Of a DNA stretch of 64,000 nt, positions 35,769 to 44,774 are shown piece after piece. Below the pieces are notes generated by a model. It was not told where the DNA came from. It worked only from the letters and a program-made list of their open reading frames with translations, and ran no database searches. The stretch is from assembly GCA_035624785.1 (NCBI GenBank), contig DASPQV010000025.1, forward strand, positions 248,001 through 312,000, read 5' to 3'. Position 1 is the first letter of the stretch. The number at the start of each line of letters is the position of its first letter. The translations under genes and the position numbers were made by a program. Source of the DNA: JAJZNI01 sp035624785 (GTDB lineage Bacteria > Chloroflexota > Dormibacteria > Aeolococcales > Aeolococcaceae).

Positions 35769-36277
35769 GCCACCTCCGCGGTCGGCGACTCCGCCGGCGT
35801 GGCCCCGACCTCGGCGGCGGCCATCTGCCCGGCGGCGTCCCGAATCGCCTTCACGATGTTCATGTACCCGGTGCAGCGGCAGATGTTGCCGCTGATGGCC
35901 CAGCGGACGTCCGCCTCGCTGGGGTCAGGGTTGCGCTGGATCAGTGCCGCCCCCACCAGCATCATCCCGGGAGTGCAGAAGCCGCACTGGAGACCGTGGT
36001 CGGCGTGGAACGCGGCCTGCACGGGGTGCAGGCTGCCGCCTGCGGCCAGGCCCTCGACGGTGGTGATGCTGCGCCCCTCGACCTGGGCGGCGAGCAGGGT
36101 GCAGGACTTCACCGGCACGCCGTCGAGCAGCACGGTGCAGGCTCCACAGTTGCTGGTGTCGCAGCCCACGTGGGTGCCGGTCAGCCCCAGCCGGGTGCGG
36201 ATGAAATCGACGAGCAGCGTTCTCGGCTCGGCCTGCGCGCTCTGACTTGCGCCGTTGACGGTGACCGTGACCCTCAT
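35765..36277 (-). CDS. coxS: CO dehydrogenase small iron-sulfur subunit
   Basis: 170-residue subunit with two [2Fe-2S] clusters that passes electrons from molybdenum to FAD. The N-terminal plant-type cluster uses CDTSNCGAC plus a later Cys; the C-terminal helical cluster uses CGFC and CRC. Start ATG overlaps the coxM stop, and its stop overlaps the coxL start, both by four bases. Confidence 0.96.
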
Positions 36278-37215
36278 GCTCCGTCTCCTCCCACACCAGG
36301 GGCGGTGAAGCCCCACAACCTGGGCGAGGGCCCCTGGTGCCAGCCCGCCCGCTCGGCGGCGATGGCGAGCCCGCGCTCCACGAAGATCCGCACCACGTCG
36401 CGTTTGTAGTCGGCGCTGCCCCGGACGTCGCTCTTCGGCGAGGCGGCCGCAGCGGCGAGGCGGGCCGCCTCGGCGATCACCTCGGCGGTCGGCGGCCTGC
36501 CGAGAAGCGATGCCTCGGCATCGGTCGCCTTGAGGCTGTGGGGGCCGACGGCGCACAGGCCGATCCCGGCGCCGGCGATGCGGGCGTCACCGCCGCCGCC
36601 CTCGAGGACCAGGTGGACCGCGACCGCGACGGTGGCGAAGTCGCCGACCTTGCGCTCCAACTTGAGGTAGGTGCCGCCGGTCTGACCTCCGGGCACAGGG
36701 ATGCGGACGTCAGTGAGCAGCTCGTCGGGCTCCAGCGCTGTGGTGAACGGCCCCTGGAGGAAGTCGGTGATGTGAACGCGCCGCTCCCCCCGCACTGAGC
36801 GCAGGGTCATCTCGGCTCCAGTGGCGAGCATCACCGCGCCCCAATCCCCGGCCGGGTCGGCGTGACAGAGGGAGCCGCCGACCGTCCCCATGTTGCGGAT
36901 CAGAGGATCGGATATCTGAGGGGCGGCATCGTGGAGAACGCCGAAGCTCCCGCGCAGATCGTGAGCCGCCTCGACGTCGATGTGACGGGTGCGGGCACGA
37001 ACGGTCAGGGTGCCGTTATCGCGCCCGATGCCGGTCAGCCCCGGTACCCGGCCGATGTCCACCAGGAGCGCCGGGCTGGCGAAGCGGAGCTTGAGCAGGG
37101 GAATGAGGCTCTGGCCCCCGGCGAGGACCTTGGCCTCGTCTCCCCGCTCCGCCAGGAGAGCCAGGACCTCGTCCATGGTCTGGGGAGCGACATAGTCGAA
37201 CGCGGCGGGAAACAT
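36274..37215 (-). CDS. coxM: CO dehydrogenase medium FAD subunit
   Basis: 313-residue FAD-binding subunit that transfers electrons from the iron-sulfur clusters to the respiratory chain. The two flavin motifs AGGQSLIPLLKLRF and TVGGSLCHADP are present. It is the first gene of the coxMSL unit. The ATG is preceded by GGAGGTGAT, nearly a perfect complement of the 16S rRNA tail, six bases upstream. Confidence 0.95.
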   Translation of the reverse strand: MFPAAFDYVAPQTMDEVLALLAERGDEAKVLAGGQSLIPLLKLRFASPALLVDIGRVPGLTGIGRDNGTLTVRARTRHIDVEAAHDLRGSFGVLHDAAPQISDPLIRNMGTVGGSLCHADPAGDWGAVMLATGAEMTLRSVRGERRVHITDFLQGPFTTALEPDELLTDVRIPVPGGQTGGTYLKLERKVGDFATVAVAVHLVLEGGGGDARIAGAGIGLCAVGPHSLKATDAEASLLGRPPTAEVIAEAARLAAAAASPKSDVRGSADYKRDVVRIFVERGLAIAAERAGWHQGPSPRLWGFTAPGVGGDGA

Positions 37216-37249
37216 CCATCACCTCCCTGGAAGAGCACCCAGCCGCAGA

Positions 37250-37271
37250 CCGAGACGGCGGGCCGTCTCGG
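37250..37271. promoter_or_regulatory. Perfect 9-base inverted repeat in the cox leader
   Basis: Arms CCGAGACGG and CCGTCTCGG with a four-base loop, about 35 bases upstream of the coxM ATG and downstream of the predicted transcription start. It could be an operator or an mRNA hairpin in the leader. Confidence 0.5.
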
Positions 37272-37324
37272 GGGCCTCTCTGCGACCACACCACCCCGTC
37301 GGACTGGACGGGTCGACATCCACC

Positions 37325-37353
37325 TTACTAGCAGCCCCGCCCGGTGCTGTCAA
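37325..37353 (-). promoter_or_regulatory. cox operon promoter
   Basis: On the minus strand, a consensus TTGACA (37353-37348), a 17-base spacer and TAGTAA (37330-37325). The predicted transcript starts near 37318 and has a leader of about 100 bases that contains the inverted repeat. Confidence 0.6.
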
Positions 37354-37443
37354 TCTTGGGTTCGCCAGGCGCTGTCGGGCCGCCAGGGGGCCAGCTCAGA
37401 GACGGCCGCGGGAAGCGCGACAGGGAACCTCCACTGATGGGTG

Positions 37444-37449
37444 TAGGAT
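37444..37449 (+). promoter_or_regulatory. -10 box of a leaderless CGNR regulator transcript
   Basis: TAGGAT exactly six bases before the GTG start, with no ribosome site. Confidence 0.5.
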
Positions 37450-37455
37450 CCGCCC

Positions 37456-38112
37456 GTGGCTGTGACAGGCGCGGCGATGATCCCGCTGGTGGGGGGCCAC
37501 CTCGCCATCGACCTGGTCAACACCGTGAGCCCGCGACTGCCCTTTCCCGGCGAGGACTTCCTGGCGACACCCGAGGATCTCCTGGTCTGGGCGGGACGCA
37601 CCGGAATCCTGGGCCAGGCCGAGGCGGCGTCGGTAGCCGTGGCGTGGCGGACCTCGGACGCGGCAGCAGCCCGGGCCCTCGCGGCGGTGAAGGAGACCCG
37701 GGAATCGCTCGCGGCGGTGCTTTCAACGCTGGTGTCGGGAACCCCCCAGGAAGCGGTGCACATCGCGCTCCAGCACCTCGCCCTCGGCTGGGCCACGGCC
37801 GCGGCCCGCTCCCGCCTGGTGCTGAGTGGAGAGCGAGGCGTGGCCGCCCACCGGGTCGTTGCCTCACCCGCCGAGCTCCTGATCCCCGACCGCATCGCCG
37901 ACGCCGCCGTGCAGCTGCTCTGCGACGTCGACCTCTCCACGCTCCGCATGTGCCCGCCTGAGCTGGGGGGGTGCGGCTGGCTCTTCATCGACCGCACCCG
38001 GAACGGCTCGCGGCGCTGGTGCACCGTGGACGTCTGCGGCAACGAGGCCAGGTCGCGCCGGCAGGCGGAGAGACGGCGGCTGCGGCGAGAAGCTCCCCAG
38101 CCCGTCGGTTGA
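37456..38112 (+). CDS. CGNR zinc-finger regulator (ABATE domain)
   Basis: 218-residue probable DNA-binding regulator. The N-terminal ABATE-type domain (GGHLAIDLVNTV near residue 13) is followed by the C-terminal CGNR zinc finger (CGWLFID, RRWC, VCGNEARSR). Such proteins are putative stress-response regulators in Actinomycetota and relatives. It is divergent from coxM with 240 bases between them, which makes it a candidate regulator of the cox operon; that is inference from position. Confidence 0.88.
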   Translation: MAVTGAAMIPLVGGHLAIDLVNTVSPRLPFPGEDFLATPEDLLVWAGRTGILGQAEAASVAVAWRTSDAAAARALAAVKETRESLAAVLSTLVSGTPQEAVHIALQHLALGWATAAARSRLVLSGERGVAAHRVVASPAELLIPDRIADAAVQLLCDVDLSTLRMCPPELGGCGWLFIDRTRNGSRRWCTVDVCGNEARSRRQAERRRLRREAPQPVG

Positions 38113-38223
38113 GGAGCCCCGGCGCCCGGTCCCGGCCGGGCTCGAGCCTGTGTGTCATGCTCTGGTGCCGAGGGCGCCGGGCGGACGGGCCGCCCCACCG
38201 GCGGTCGCAGGGAGGAGAGACAG

Positions 38224-38589
38224 ATGGGTAAGGTCGTGCACTTCGAGATCACCGCCGACGACCTCGCTCGAGCCAGGAAGTTCTACGAGCTGTTCGGCTG
38301 GGAGATCAGTGACGCCGGGATGCCGGGGGCCGACTACTGGCTGGCCCACACCGGCCCGGACGGCGAGATGGGGACCAGCGGGGCCATCATGCCCCGCACC
38401 TACAACTCGCAGCCAGCGATCCTGTGGATCGGCGTGGACGACATAGACTCCATGATCGAGAGGGTCAAGTCGGGCGGCGGCAGCATCGCCGGCGAGAAGC
38501 AGACCGTGCCCGACGTGGGCATCACCATCTACGCGAAGGACACCGAGGGCAACACGTTCGGCATGATCCAGCCGTTCCCCCGCGGCTGA
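38224..38589 (+). CDS. VOC-family (glyoxalase-like) protein
   Basis: 121-residue vicinal oxygen chelate fold protein. It has the paired beta-alpha-beta-beta-beta halves (VVHFEITADDLARARKFY and ILWIGVDDIDSMIERVKS) and ends with DTEGNTFGMIQP. Members include glyoxalases, dioxygenases and antibiotic-binding proteins; this short type is often annotated only as VOC family. The ATG follows GGGAGGAGAG. Function unknown. Confidence 0.87.
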   Translation: MGKVVHFEITADDLARARKFYELFGWEISDAGMPGADYWLAHTGPDGEMGTSGAIMPRTYNSQPAILWIGVDDIDSMIERVKSGGGSIAGEKQTVPDVGITIYAKDTEGNTFGMIQPFPRG

Positions 38590-38709
38590 TCGCGGCCGGC
38601 TCAGCCGGAAGCCGGCGTCGGGGATGGCGCACCATGCGGGCAAGCCGAACTGACATCGCCGCACCTCGGGGGTGGCCATGAGCCCTGAACGCGCCCGGAG
38701 CGCCGCCGC

Positions 38710-39729
38710 GTGACGCCGCACACGGTCCGCTGGGGCGTCCTCTCCACCGCCGACATCAACGCCTCGCTGATACCCGGCCTGCTCGCCGCCGATGGCTGCG
38801 CGCTGGAGGGGATCGCGTCACGCTCTCGCGACCGCGCCGAGGCGGCGGCGGCCCGCTGGGGCTGCCGGCCTTACGACTCCTACGAAGCGCTGCTCGGCGA
38901 CCCCTCGATCGATGCCGTCTACATCCCCCTGCCCAACCACCTGCATGCCGAGTGGACCATCAAGGCGCTCGAGGCAGGCAAGCACGTCCTCTGCGAGAAG
39001 CCTGTGGCGCTCTCGGTGACCGAGGTCGACCGCATCGCGGCGGCGGCACAGCGCGCCGGCCGCCTGGTCCTCGAGGCCTTCATGTACCGCCACGCGCCGC
39101 GGTGGCGGCGGGCCGTCGCCCTGGTCGCCAGCGGGGCGATCGGGGAGCCACGCATCGTCAGAGTCGGCTTCGCGTTCTTCGTGGCCACCGATCTCGCCAA
39201 CATCCGCTTCAGGCCGGAGGCCGGGGGAGGGATCGTCTGGGACATGGGCTGCTACGCCGCCAACATGGCGAGGGGAATGCTGCGCCAGGAGCCAGCCGAG
39301 GTCTTCGCCTTCGCCGAGTCGCGTGAGGGTGTGCCGGTGGAGACGACGGTCTCCGGGGTCATGCGCTTCCCGGGCAAGGTTGCCGCGCCGTTCTGGATCA
39401 GCTTCGACTTCGGCAACCCCTTCGCCCAGGTGGAGGTGGTCGGCAGCCACGGCTGGATCGCCCTCCCGGGCACCGGGTTCCGGCACGAGCCCCTGACCAA
39501 GCTTCTCCTCCACGAGGGCGGGGCCGAGGTGTACGCGGAAGGTGTCGAGCCCACCGTGGAGAGCTTCACCTTCGTCGACCCGTACCGCCTGGAGGTCGAG
39601 CATCTCTCCGATGCCATCCGCGGACGCTCTGGGCTGGACTACGGGCTGGCTGAGGCGCGCGCCAACACCGCGGCCCTCCAGGCGATGCACCGGTCGATCG
39701 CCGGCCGCAGGCCCGAGCCGGTAACGTGA
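38710..39729 (+). CDS. Gfo/Idh/MocA-family NAD(P)-dependent oxidoreductase
   Basis: 339-residue oxidoreductase with an N-terminal Rossmann domain (WGVLSTADINASLIPGL, IPLPNHLHAEW), the conserved EKP motif in HVLCEKPVALS and a C-terminal alpha/beta domain with WDMGCY. Members act on sugars, inositols or dihydrodiols. The start is a GTG whose bases overlap the stop of an 11-codon upstream frame. Substrate unknown. Confidence 0.88.
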   Translation: MTPHTVRWGVLSTADINASLIPGLLAADGCALEGIASRSRDRAEAAAARWGCRPYDSYEALLGDPSIDAVYIPLPNHLHAEWTIKALEAGKHVLCEKPVALSVTEVDRIAAAAQRAGRLVLEAFMYRHAPRWRRAVALVASGAIGEPRIVRVGFAFFVATDLANIRFRPEAGGGIVWDMGCYAANMARGMLRQEPAEVFAFAESREGVPVETTVSGVMRFPGKVAAPFWISFDFGNPFAQVEVVGSHGWIALPGTGFRHEPLTKLLLHEGGAEVYAEGVEPTVESFTFVDPYRLEVEHLSDAIRGRSGLDYGLAEARANTAALQAMHRSIAGRRPEPVT

Positions 39730-39743
39730 GGGTGCACACCCTC
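39728..39743. terminator. Hairpin at the end of the Gfo/Idh gene
   Basis: Seven-base arms GAGGGTG and CACCCTC with a two-base loop, overlapping the stop codon between convergent genes. Confidence 0.35.
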
Positions 39744-39759
39744 TCGCCAAATGCCCGGC

Positions 39760-39781
39760 TTTAGGCCAGCAATGGCCTAAA
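39760..39781. terminator. Bidirectional terminator-like hairpin
   Basis: Perfect eight-base arms TTTAGGCC and GGCCTAAA with a six-base loop, placed between convergent genes. The A/T ends of the stem give short T runs on both strands, which suits bidirectional termination. Confidence 0.6.
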
Positions 39782-39855
39782 CGGGGGGGCGAGGCCCACC
39801 AGACGCGGGGTGCCGCCTCGGGCTGGGAGCGGGGCCGACACCCTCTCCGCGGGGC

Positions 39856-42033
39856 TCAAGTTCCGTTGGACGGTGCGGTGAGGTCGTAGACGGTCGTGCC
39901 GTCCACCGTCGTGGACGAGAAGTGGGCCTCCACCCAGGCGATGATGGCGCTGGAAGCCGACGACCCGCCCACGCCGCCGCCGGGGATGAAGTAGTGGACC
40001 TTGCCCTCGCTCACCAGCTTCTCGAAGGCGCTGAGGGTCGGCCAGGGGTCGGTGCCGTTGAAGCCGCCGATCGCCATCACCGGGTCCCCGGTGGCCAGCT
40101 GGTAGCCGGCCGCGTTGTTGGCTCCGACCGTCGCCGCCACCCACTGGTACCTCGAGGCCTGCTTCTCCAGGGTGCTCACCACGGCGGCCGCGGGCGTGCC
40201 GGCGTTGAGCAGCCCGCCCCCGGCCCCTCCCGGAGCCCCCGCGCCGGAGCGGGAGCTCGGCGCGCCCGGAGGCTGGAAGGCACCACCGGTCCCCGGACCG
40301 GACGCCGACCCGCCGCCGCTGCCTCCGAGCCGCGGGCCGGCGGCTCCGCCGGGCCCGGCGCCGATGGCCGCACCGCCGCCGGCATTGCCACCGGCGGGAA
40401 TCCCGTTGCCGCCAGCCGGGAGACCAGAGGCACCGGCGGGGAGCGCCAGGGTCCCGCCTGGGAAGGCGCCTCCCGGTATGCCGCCCGCCCCCGCGCCGCC
40501 CGGTCCCGTGGCGGAAGCCACCACCGGACCCGCCGAGGGAATCGCGCCGCTGTGCGGAGTCGCCACGGTGTCCAGGGTGTAGGCGACCGGCCCTGCCAGC
40601 GCCGCCAGCAGCGATGCGGCGGCGAGCCCCCCAAGCAGAATGGCGGCGGCGCGTTGCGAACCCGCCGCCAGCGATGCCATTACGCGCGGAAGCGCCAGCC
40701 AGGCAACCGCGCTGAGGGAGCCTGCGACGACGATCGAGGTCCGCAGCCAGGGGAGCCAGTCCGGGCTCCGCCCCAGCAGGGCGTAGGCCCAGACCGAGGT
40801 CGCCACGAGCGCCGCCGCGGCCACGCCGCGCACCGCCAGCCGCCGGCGCTCCCGCCACAGCTCGACCCCGCCCATGCCCACCAGCGCTCCGATCGCCGGG
40901 GCCAGGGCGACCGTGTAATAGGGGTGGATGATGCCCTGGGCGAAGCTGAAGAGCAGGCCGGTGAGGACGAGCCAGCCACCCCAGAGCAGAGCGGCGGCGC
41001 GCCTGCCGTCCCGTCGCGGCGCCCGGCCCCGGAGCCAGATCACGGCAACGCTGACGACCAGCGCGGCCGGGATCAGCCAGCTCGCCTGGCCGCCGAACGA
41101 ATCGTTGAACATCCGGAAGAGCCCGGTGGGCCCCCACCCGGACGGCCCGCCGACGCTTCCCGTCTCGCTGCCGGTGATGCGCCCGAAGCCGTTGTACCCG
41201 AAGATCAGGTTGAGGATGCTGTTGTCGCTGGAGCCGCCGATGTAGGGACGGTCGGCGGCGGGCCAGAGCGCGACCAGGGCGACCCACCAGCCCGCCGACA
41301 GCAGCACCGCGAGCCCGGCGCCGGCAAGGTGGGCCAATCGCCGGAGCAGCGTGACCGGTGCGGCGAGCAGGTAGACGCCGGCGAACACCGGCAGGACCAC
41401 GAAGGCCTGGAGCATCTTGGTGAGAAAGCCGAGGCCCACCAGGACCCCGGCGAGCAGCAGCCAGCGGAACCTGCCGCGCTCGAGGGCCCGGGTCAGTGCA
41501 TAGGCGCTGGCGACCAGGAGGAGGACGAGCAGGGCATCCGGGTTGTTGAACCGGAACATCAGCGCGGCCACCGGGGTGAGAGCGAACACCGCTCCGGCGA
41601 CGAGTCCAGCGGCGTGGCCGAAGTCACGCCGGACGGTGGCGTAGAGAAGGCCAACCGCGGCCACCCCCTCGAGCGCCTGGGGAACCAGGATGCTCCAGGC
41701 GTTGACACCGAAGACGCGGGCCACCAGCTCCATGACCCAGAGCGATGCCGGAGGCTTGTCGACGGTGATGAAGTTCGAAGCGTCGAAGGAGCCGAACAGG
41801 AAGGCCTTCCAGCTGCTCGCCCCGGCCTGCACCGCGGCCGAATAGAAGCTGTTGGCCCAGCCGGACGCCCCCAGGTCCCACAGGTAGAGGACCGCGGCGC
41901 CGGCGAGCAGAGCCAGCACGGTGAGCCGCTGGGGGGTGAAGAGGCGAGCCGCCTCGACGAGGCGCGAGCGGGCGCTCGAGCGCTCGACGACCGGGACCGG
42001 GAGTGGGATCGCGCTCGCGGGCAGGGTTGCCAT
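39856..42033 (-). CDS. GT39-like membrane glycosyltransferase with Gly-rich linker and C-terminal domain
   Basis: 725-residue integral membrane glycosyltransferase of the ArnT/PMT-like group, which moves a sugar from a polyprenyl-phosphate donor outside the membrane. About 11-13 helices occupy residues 35-520. The acidic pair typical of the first outer loop may be in the region around FITVDKPPASLW. A Gly/Ala/Pro-rich linker of about 110 residues follows, then a C-terminal globular domain of about 100 residues containing AIGGFNGTDPWP. The start at 42033 (MATLPASAI) is preferred because upstream frame sequence is Arg/Pro-rich. The divergent neighbour makes polyprenyl-phosphate sugar, its likely donor. 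Confidence 0.85.
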   Translation of the reverse strand: MATLPASAIPLPVPVVERSSARSRLVEAARLFTPQRLTVLALLAGAAVLYLWDLGASGWANSFYSAAVQAGASSWKAFLFGSFDASNFITVDKPPASLWVMELVARVFGVNAWSILVPQALEGVAAVGLLYATVRRDFGHAAGLVAGAVFALTPVAALMFRFNNPDALLVLLLVASAYALTRALERGRFRWLLLAGVLVGLGFLTKMLQAFVVLPVFAGVYLLAAPVTLLRRLAHLAGAGLAVLLSAGWWVALVALWPAADRPYIGGSSDNSILNLIFGYNGFGRITGSETGSVGGPSGWGPTGLFRMFNDSFGGQASWLIPAALVVSVAVIWLRGRAPRRDGRRAAALLWGGWLVLTGLLFSFAQGIIHPYYTVALAPAIGALVGMGGVELWRERRRLAVRGVAAAALVATSVWAYALLGRSPDWLPWLRTSIVVAGSLSAVAWLALPRVMASLAAGSQRAAAILLGGLAAASLLAALAGPVAYTLDTVATPHSGAIPSAGPVVASATGPGGAGAGGIPGGAFPGGTLALPAGASGLPAGGNGIPAGGNAGGGAAIGAGPGGAAGPRLGGSGGGSASGPGTGGAFQPPGAPSSRSGAGAPGGAGGGLLNAGTPAAAVVSTLEKQASRYQWVAATVGANNAAGYQLATGDPVMAIGGFNGTDPWPTLSAFEKLVSEGKVHYFIPGGGVGGSSASSAIIAWVEAHFSSTTVDGTTVYDLTAPSNGT

Positions 42034-42163
42034 GAGGGCAGCATCCCGGAGCCGGCGCAGAGGCTCCTGGGAGGCCGCTGGGATTCTGCTGTGAGCCCAC
42101 TTCACATCGACCTCACAGGGAATCCGGAGGGAGGGCTGAGCCGGGAGGGCGATCCTGGCCCTC

Positions 42164-43348
42164 ATGAGCGTCGCCGCCCCCCTTCGGGTCATCGCCCCCG
42201 AGCCCTCGCCGGCCGGTTCACCCCTCGTCGAGATCGTGATCCCGGTCCACAACGAGGAGCGCGACCTCGGTCCGAGCGTGCACCGGCTGCACGCCTACCT
42301 CGACGAGGCGTTCCCCTTCCCGACGCGGATCACCATCGCCGACAACGCCAGCACCGACCGCACCCGCGCCATCGGGCTGCGGCTCGCCGACGAGCTGCCC
42401 GGCGTGGACTACGTGCGCCTGCAGGCCAAGGGCCGCGGCCTGGCGCTGGCCGCCACCTGGCTCGGCAGTGACGCCATGGTCCTGGCGTACATGGACGTCG
42501 ACCTCTCCACCGACCTCGACGCTCTGCTGCCCCTGGTGGCTCCTCTTATCAGCGGCCACAGCGCGCTGGCGATCGGCAGCCGCCTGGCCAGAGGGGCGCG
42601 GGTGCGGCGGGGGGTGCGGCGCGAGCTGATCTCTCGGAGCTACAACCTGATCCTCCGGCTCACCCTCGGGGTGCGCTGCCGCGATGCGCAGTGCGGCTTC
42701 AAGGCGATCAGGGCGGACGTCGCGCGCCGCCTGGTGCCCCGAGTCAAGAACCGCAACTGGTTCTTCGACACCGAGCTCCTGGTGCTGGCGGAGCGGGAGG
42801 GGCTGCGCATCACCGAGCTGCCGGTGGACTGGACCGACGACACCGACTCGCGGGTGCGCGTCGCCGCCACCGCGATCGAGGACCTGCGGGGCGTCATCCG
42901 GCTGCTGGTGAGCCGGGGCGGTCCCCACCGCCTGCTGCGCTTCGCCGGGGTCGGCGGCCTCAGCACCCTCGCCTACGCCGGGCTGTACTGGTGGCTGCGC
43001 GGCGTGACCTCGGTGTCAGTGGCCAACGTGTCGGCACTGCTGGTCACGGCGGTGGCCAACACCGCGGTCAACCGGCGCTTCACCTTCGGGGTCAGCGGCC
43101 GGGCCGGCATCTGGAGCGACCAGGCGGCCGGCCTGATCGCCTTCGGCATCGCGCTGCTGATGACCGAGGCTGCGTCATGGCTGCTCAGCACCCTCGCCCC
43201 CCAGGCCGGCCGGCTCGTCGAGGTAGCGGTGCTGACCGCCGCCAACGTGGCCGCCACGCTGGTCCGCTTCCTGGTGTTGCGCGGCTGGCTCGGCAGCGAA
43301 CGGCGCCGGCCGGTGCCGCCGGCCCGCGGCGCCGACGCCCCGCGCTGA
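42164..43348 (+). CDS. Family 2 glycosyltransferase fused to a GtrA-like membrane domain
   Basis: 394-residue protein. Residues 20-250 are a dolichol-phosphate-mannose synthase-like GT2 domain (VEIVIPVHNEERDL, DNASTDRTRAIG, metal-binding DVDLSTD, CGFKAIR). Residues 265-380 are a GtrA-like domain with four helices (LLRFAGVGGLSTLAYAGLYW, NTAVNRRFTF). It probably makes and flips a polyprenyl-phosphate sugar for the divergent membrane glycosyltransferase at 39856-42033. Confidence 0.88.
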   Translation: MSVAAPLRVIAPEPSPAGSPLVEIVIPVHNEERDLGPSVHRLHAYLDEAFPFPTRITIADNASTDRTRAIGLRLADELPGVDYVRLQAKGRGLALAATWLGSDAMVLAYMDVDLSTDLDALLPLVAPLISGHSALAIGSRLARGARVRRGVRRELISRSYNLILRLTLGVRCRDAQCGFKAIRADVARRLVPRVKNRNWFFDTELLVLAEREGLRITELPVDWTDDTDSRVRVAATAIEDLRGVIRLLVSRGGPHRLLRFAGVGGLSTLAYAGLYWWLRGVTSVSVANVSALLVTAVANTAVNRRFTFGVSGRAGIWSDQAAGLIAFGIALLMTEAASWLLSTLAPQAGRLVEVAVLTAANVAATLVRFLVLRGWLGSERRRPVPPARGADAPR

Positions 43349-43360
43349 GATCCGGACACC

Positions 43361-44773
43361 TCAGCTCCGCAGCGGCAGCTCGATCCTGAAGGTGGCCCCG
43401 CCGCCTCGGGTTTCGCTGACACCGACCCGGCCGCCATGGGCGGCGACCACCGCGGCGACGATGCTGAGCCCGAGCCCGCTCCCACCCTGGTCCCGGCTGC
43501 GCTCCGGGTCGACGCGGTGGAACCTCTCGAAGATCCGGCCGCGCGCGGCGATAGGTATTCCGGGTCCGTGGTCGGCGACCTCGATCACCGCCCGGCCATC
43601 CTCCTGCCGCAGGGCCACGTCGATGGGAGTACCGGGAGGCGTGTGCACCACCGCGTTGCGCAGCAGGTTGGCCATGACCTGGCGCAGCCGCGGCTCGTCC
43701 CCGGAGACGGTGAGCGGCGCCGCGGTACGGACCGTGACCGCCCGCCCCGGGTCGCTGACCCGCGCGTCGGCGCAGGCATCGGAGACCAGGGCCTCCAGGT
43801 CCACCGGCGCCCTCTCGAGCGGCCTGCCCTGGTCGAGCCGGGCCAGGAGCAGCAGGTCATCGACAAGCAGACCCATGCGCCGGGCCTCGTCCTCGATGCG
43901 CCGGATGGCCATCTCCAGCTCCTCCGGGCTCATCCCCGGATTTCGCCGCAGCAGCTCGGCATAGCCGCGCATCGAGGTGAGCGGCGTACGCAGCTCGTGG
44001 GACGCGTCCGAGACGAACTGGCGCAGCCGCTGCTCGACCGCCACCCGCTGGGCGAAGGCGGCCTCGAGCTGCTCGAGCATGGTGTTGAGAGCGAGGCCGA
44101 GGCGGCCCACCTCGCTCTCCTGGTCCGACGGGGTGACCCGCCTGCCCAGCTCACCGCCGGCGATCGCGTGGGCCGTCGCTGCCATGCGGTCGAGCGGGCG
44201 GAGCCCGCGGCGGACGATCAGCCACGCCGCCAGCACCAGCAGCACGACCACCGCCAAACCGACCAGCACCTCGAGGAGCAGCAGGTGGCCGAGGCTGGCG
44301 TCGTACGTGTCCATGGGGACGGCGGCGACCACCAGTTCGCCGCTCCCGTCGTCGGCCACCTGGCTGTAGACCAGGTAGCTCTGGTACTGGCCCGCCCCGC
44401 TGACCGTCAGGTAGCGCCCGGCGGAGGCGGCCAGGTCGGAGGGGAGCACGGGGTGGTTGGCGGTGGCGCTCAATCGGTCCGAGGAGGGGAAGCCAAGGAA
44501 CTGGGGACTGGCCACCACCGCGCCCGACGCCGAGAGGACCTCGCCCCAGACGACCCCGGGCTGGGAGCCGGCGCCGGCCGGGCCACCTCCGGGCGGCCCT
44601 CCCGGGCCACCGAGAAAGGCGCTCTGCACCCAGCCCTGCGCGTTGGTGGCCTGCTCCTGGAGCTGACCGAAGAGGAACGACTGCTGATCCGCGTAGACCG
44701 CGGCGTCGGCAACCGCCAGGCAGAGGACGAAGAGAGGGACCAGGGCGAGGAGGAGACGTGCCCGCAGGGTCAT
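43361..44773 (-). CDS. HAMP-containing sensor histidine kinase
   Basis: 470-residue OmpR-class sensor kinase. First membrane helix about 6-26, an extracytoplasmic sensing region 27-160 with a Gly/Pro-rich stretch, second helix 163-186, HAMP domain about 187-240, phospho-acceptor His259 in SDASHELRTPL, then an ATPase domain with NLLRNAVVH, DHGPGIP and GSGLGLSIV. Its ATG is one base after the stop of the response regulator gene, so they are coupled. The signal is unknown. Confidence 0.94.
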   Translation of the reverse strand: MTLRARLLLALVPLFVLCLAVADAAVYADQQSFLFGQLQEQATNAQGWVQSAFLGGPGGPPGGGPAGAGSQPGVVWGEVLSASGAVVASPQFLGFPSSDRLSATANHPVLPSDLAASAGRYLTVSGAGQYQSYLVYSQVADDGSGELVVAAVPMDTYDASLGHLLLLEVLVGLAVVVLLVLAAWLIVRRGLRPLDRMAATAHAIAGGELGRRVTPSDQESEVGRLGLALNTMLEQLEAAFAQRVAVEQRLRQFVSDASHELRTPLTSMRGYAELLRRNPGMSPEELEMAIRRIEDEARRMGLLVDDLLLLARLDQGRPLERAPVDLEALVSDACADARVSDPGRAVTVRTAAPLTVSGDEPRLRQVMANLLRNAVVHTPPGTPIDVALRQEDGRAVIEVADHGPGIPIAARGRIFERFHRVDPERSRDQGGSGLGLSIVAAVVAAHGGRVGVSETRGGGATFRIELPLRS

Positions 44774-44774
44774 G

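Noticed and set aside
39922..42471. 849-codon plus-strand frame opposite the membrane glycosyltransferase
   Set aside because: Composition is low-complexity Gly/Arg/Pro and it crosses two divergent real genes; a GC-bias artefact.
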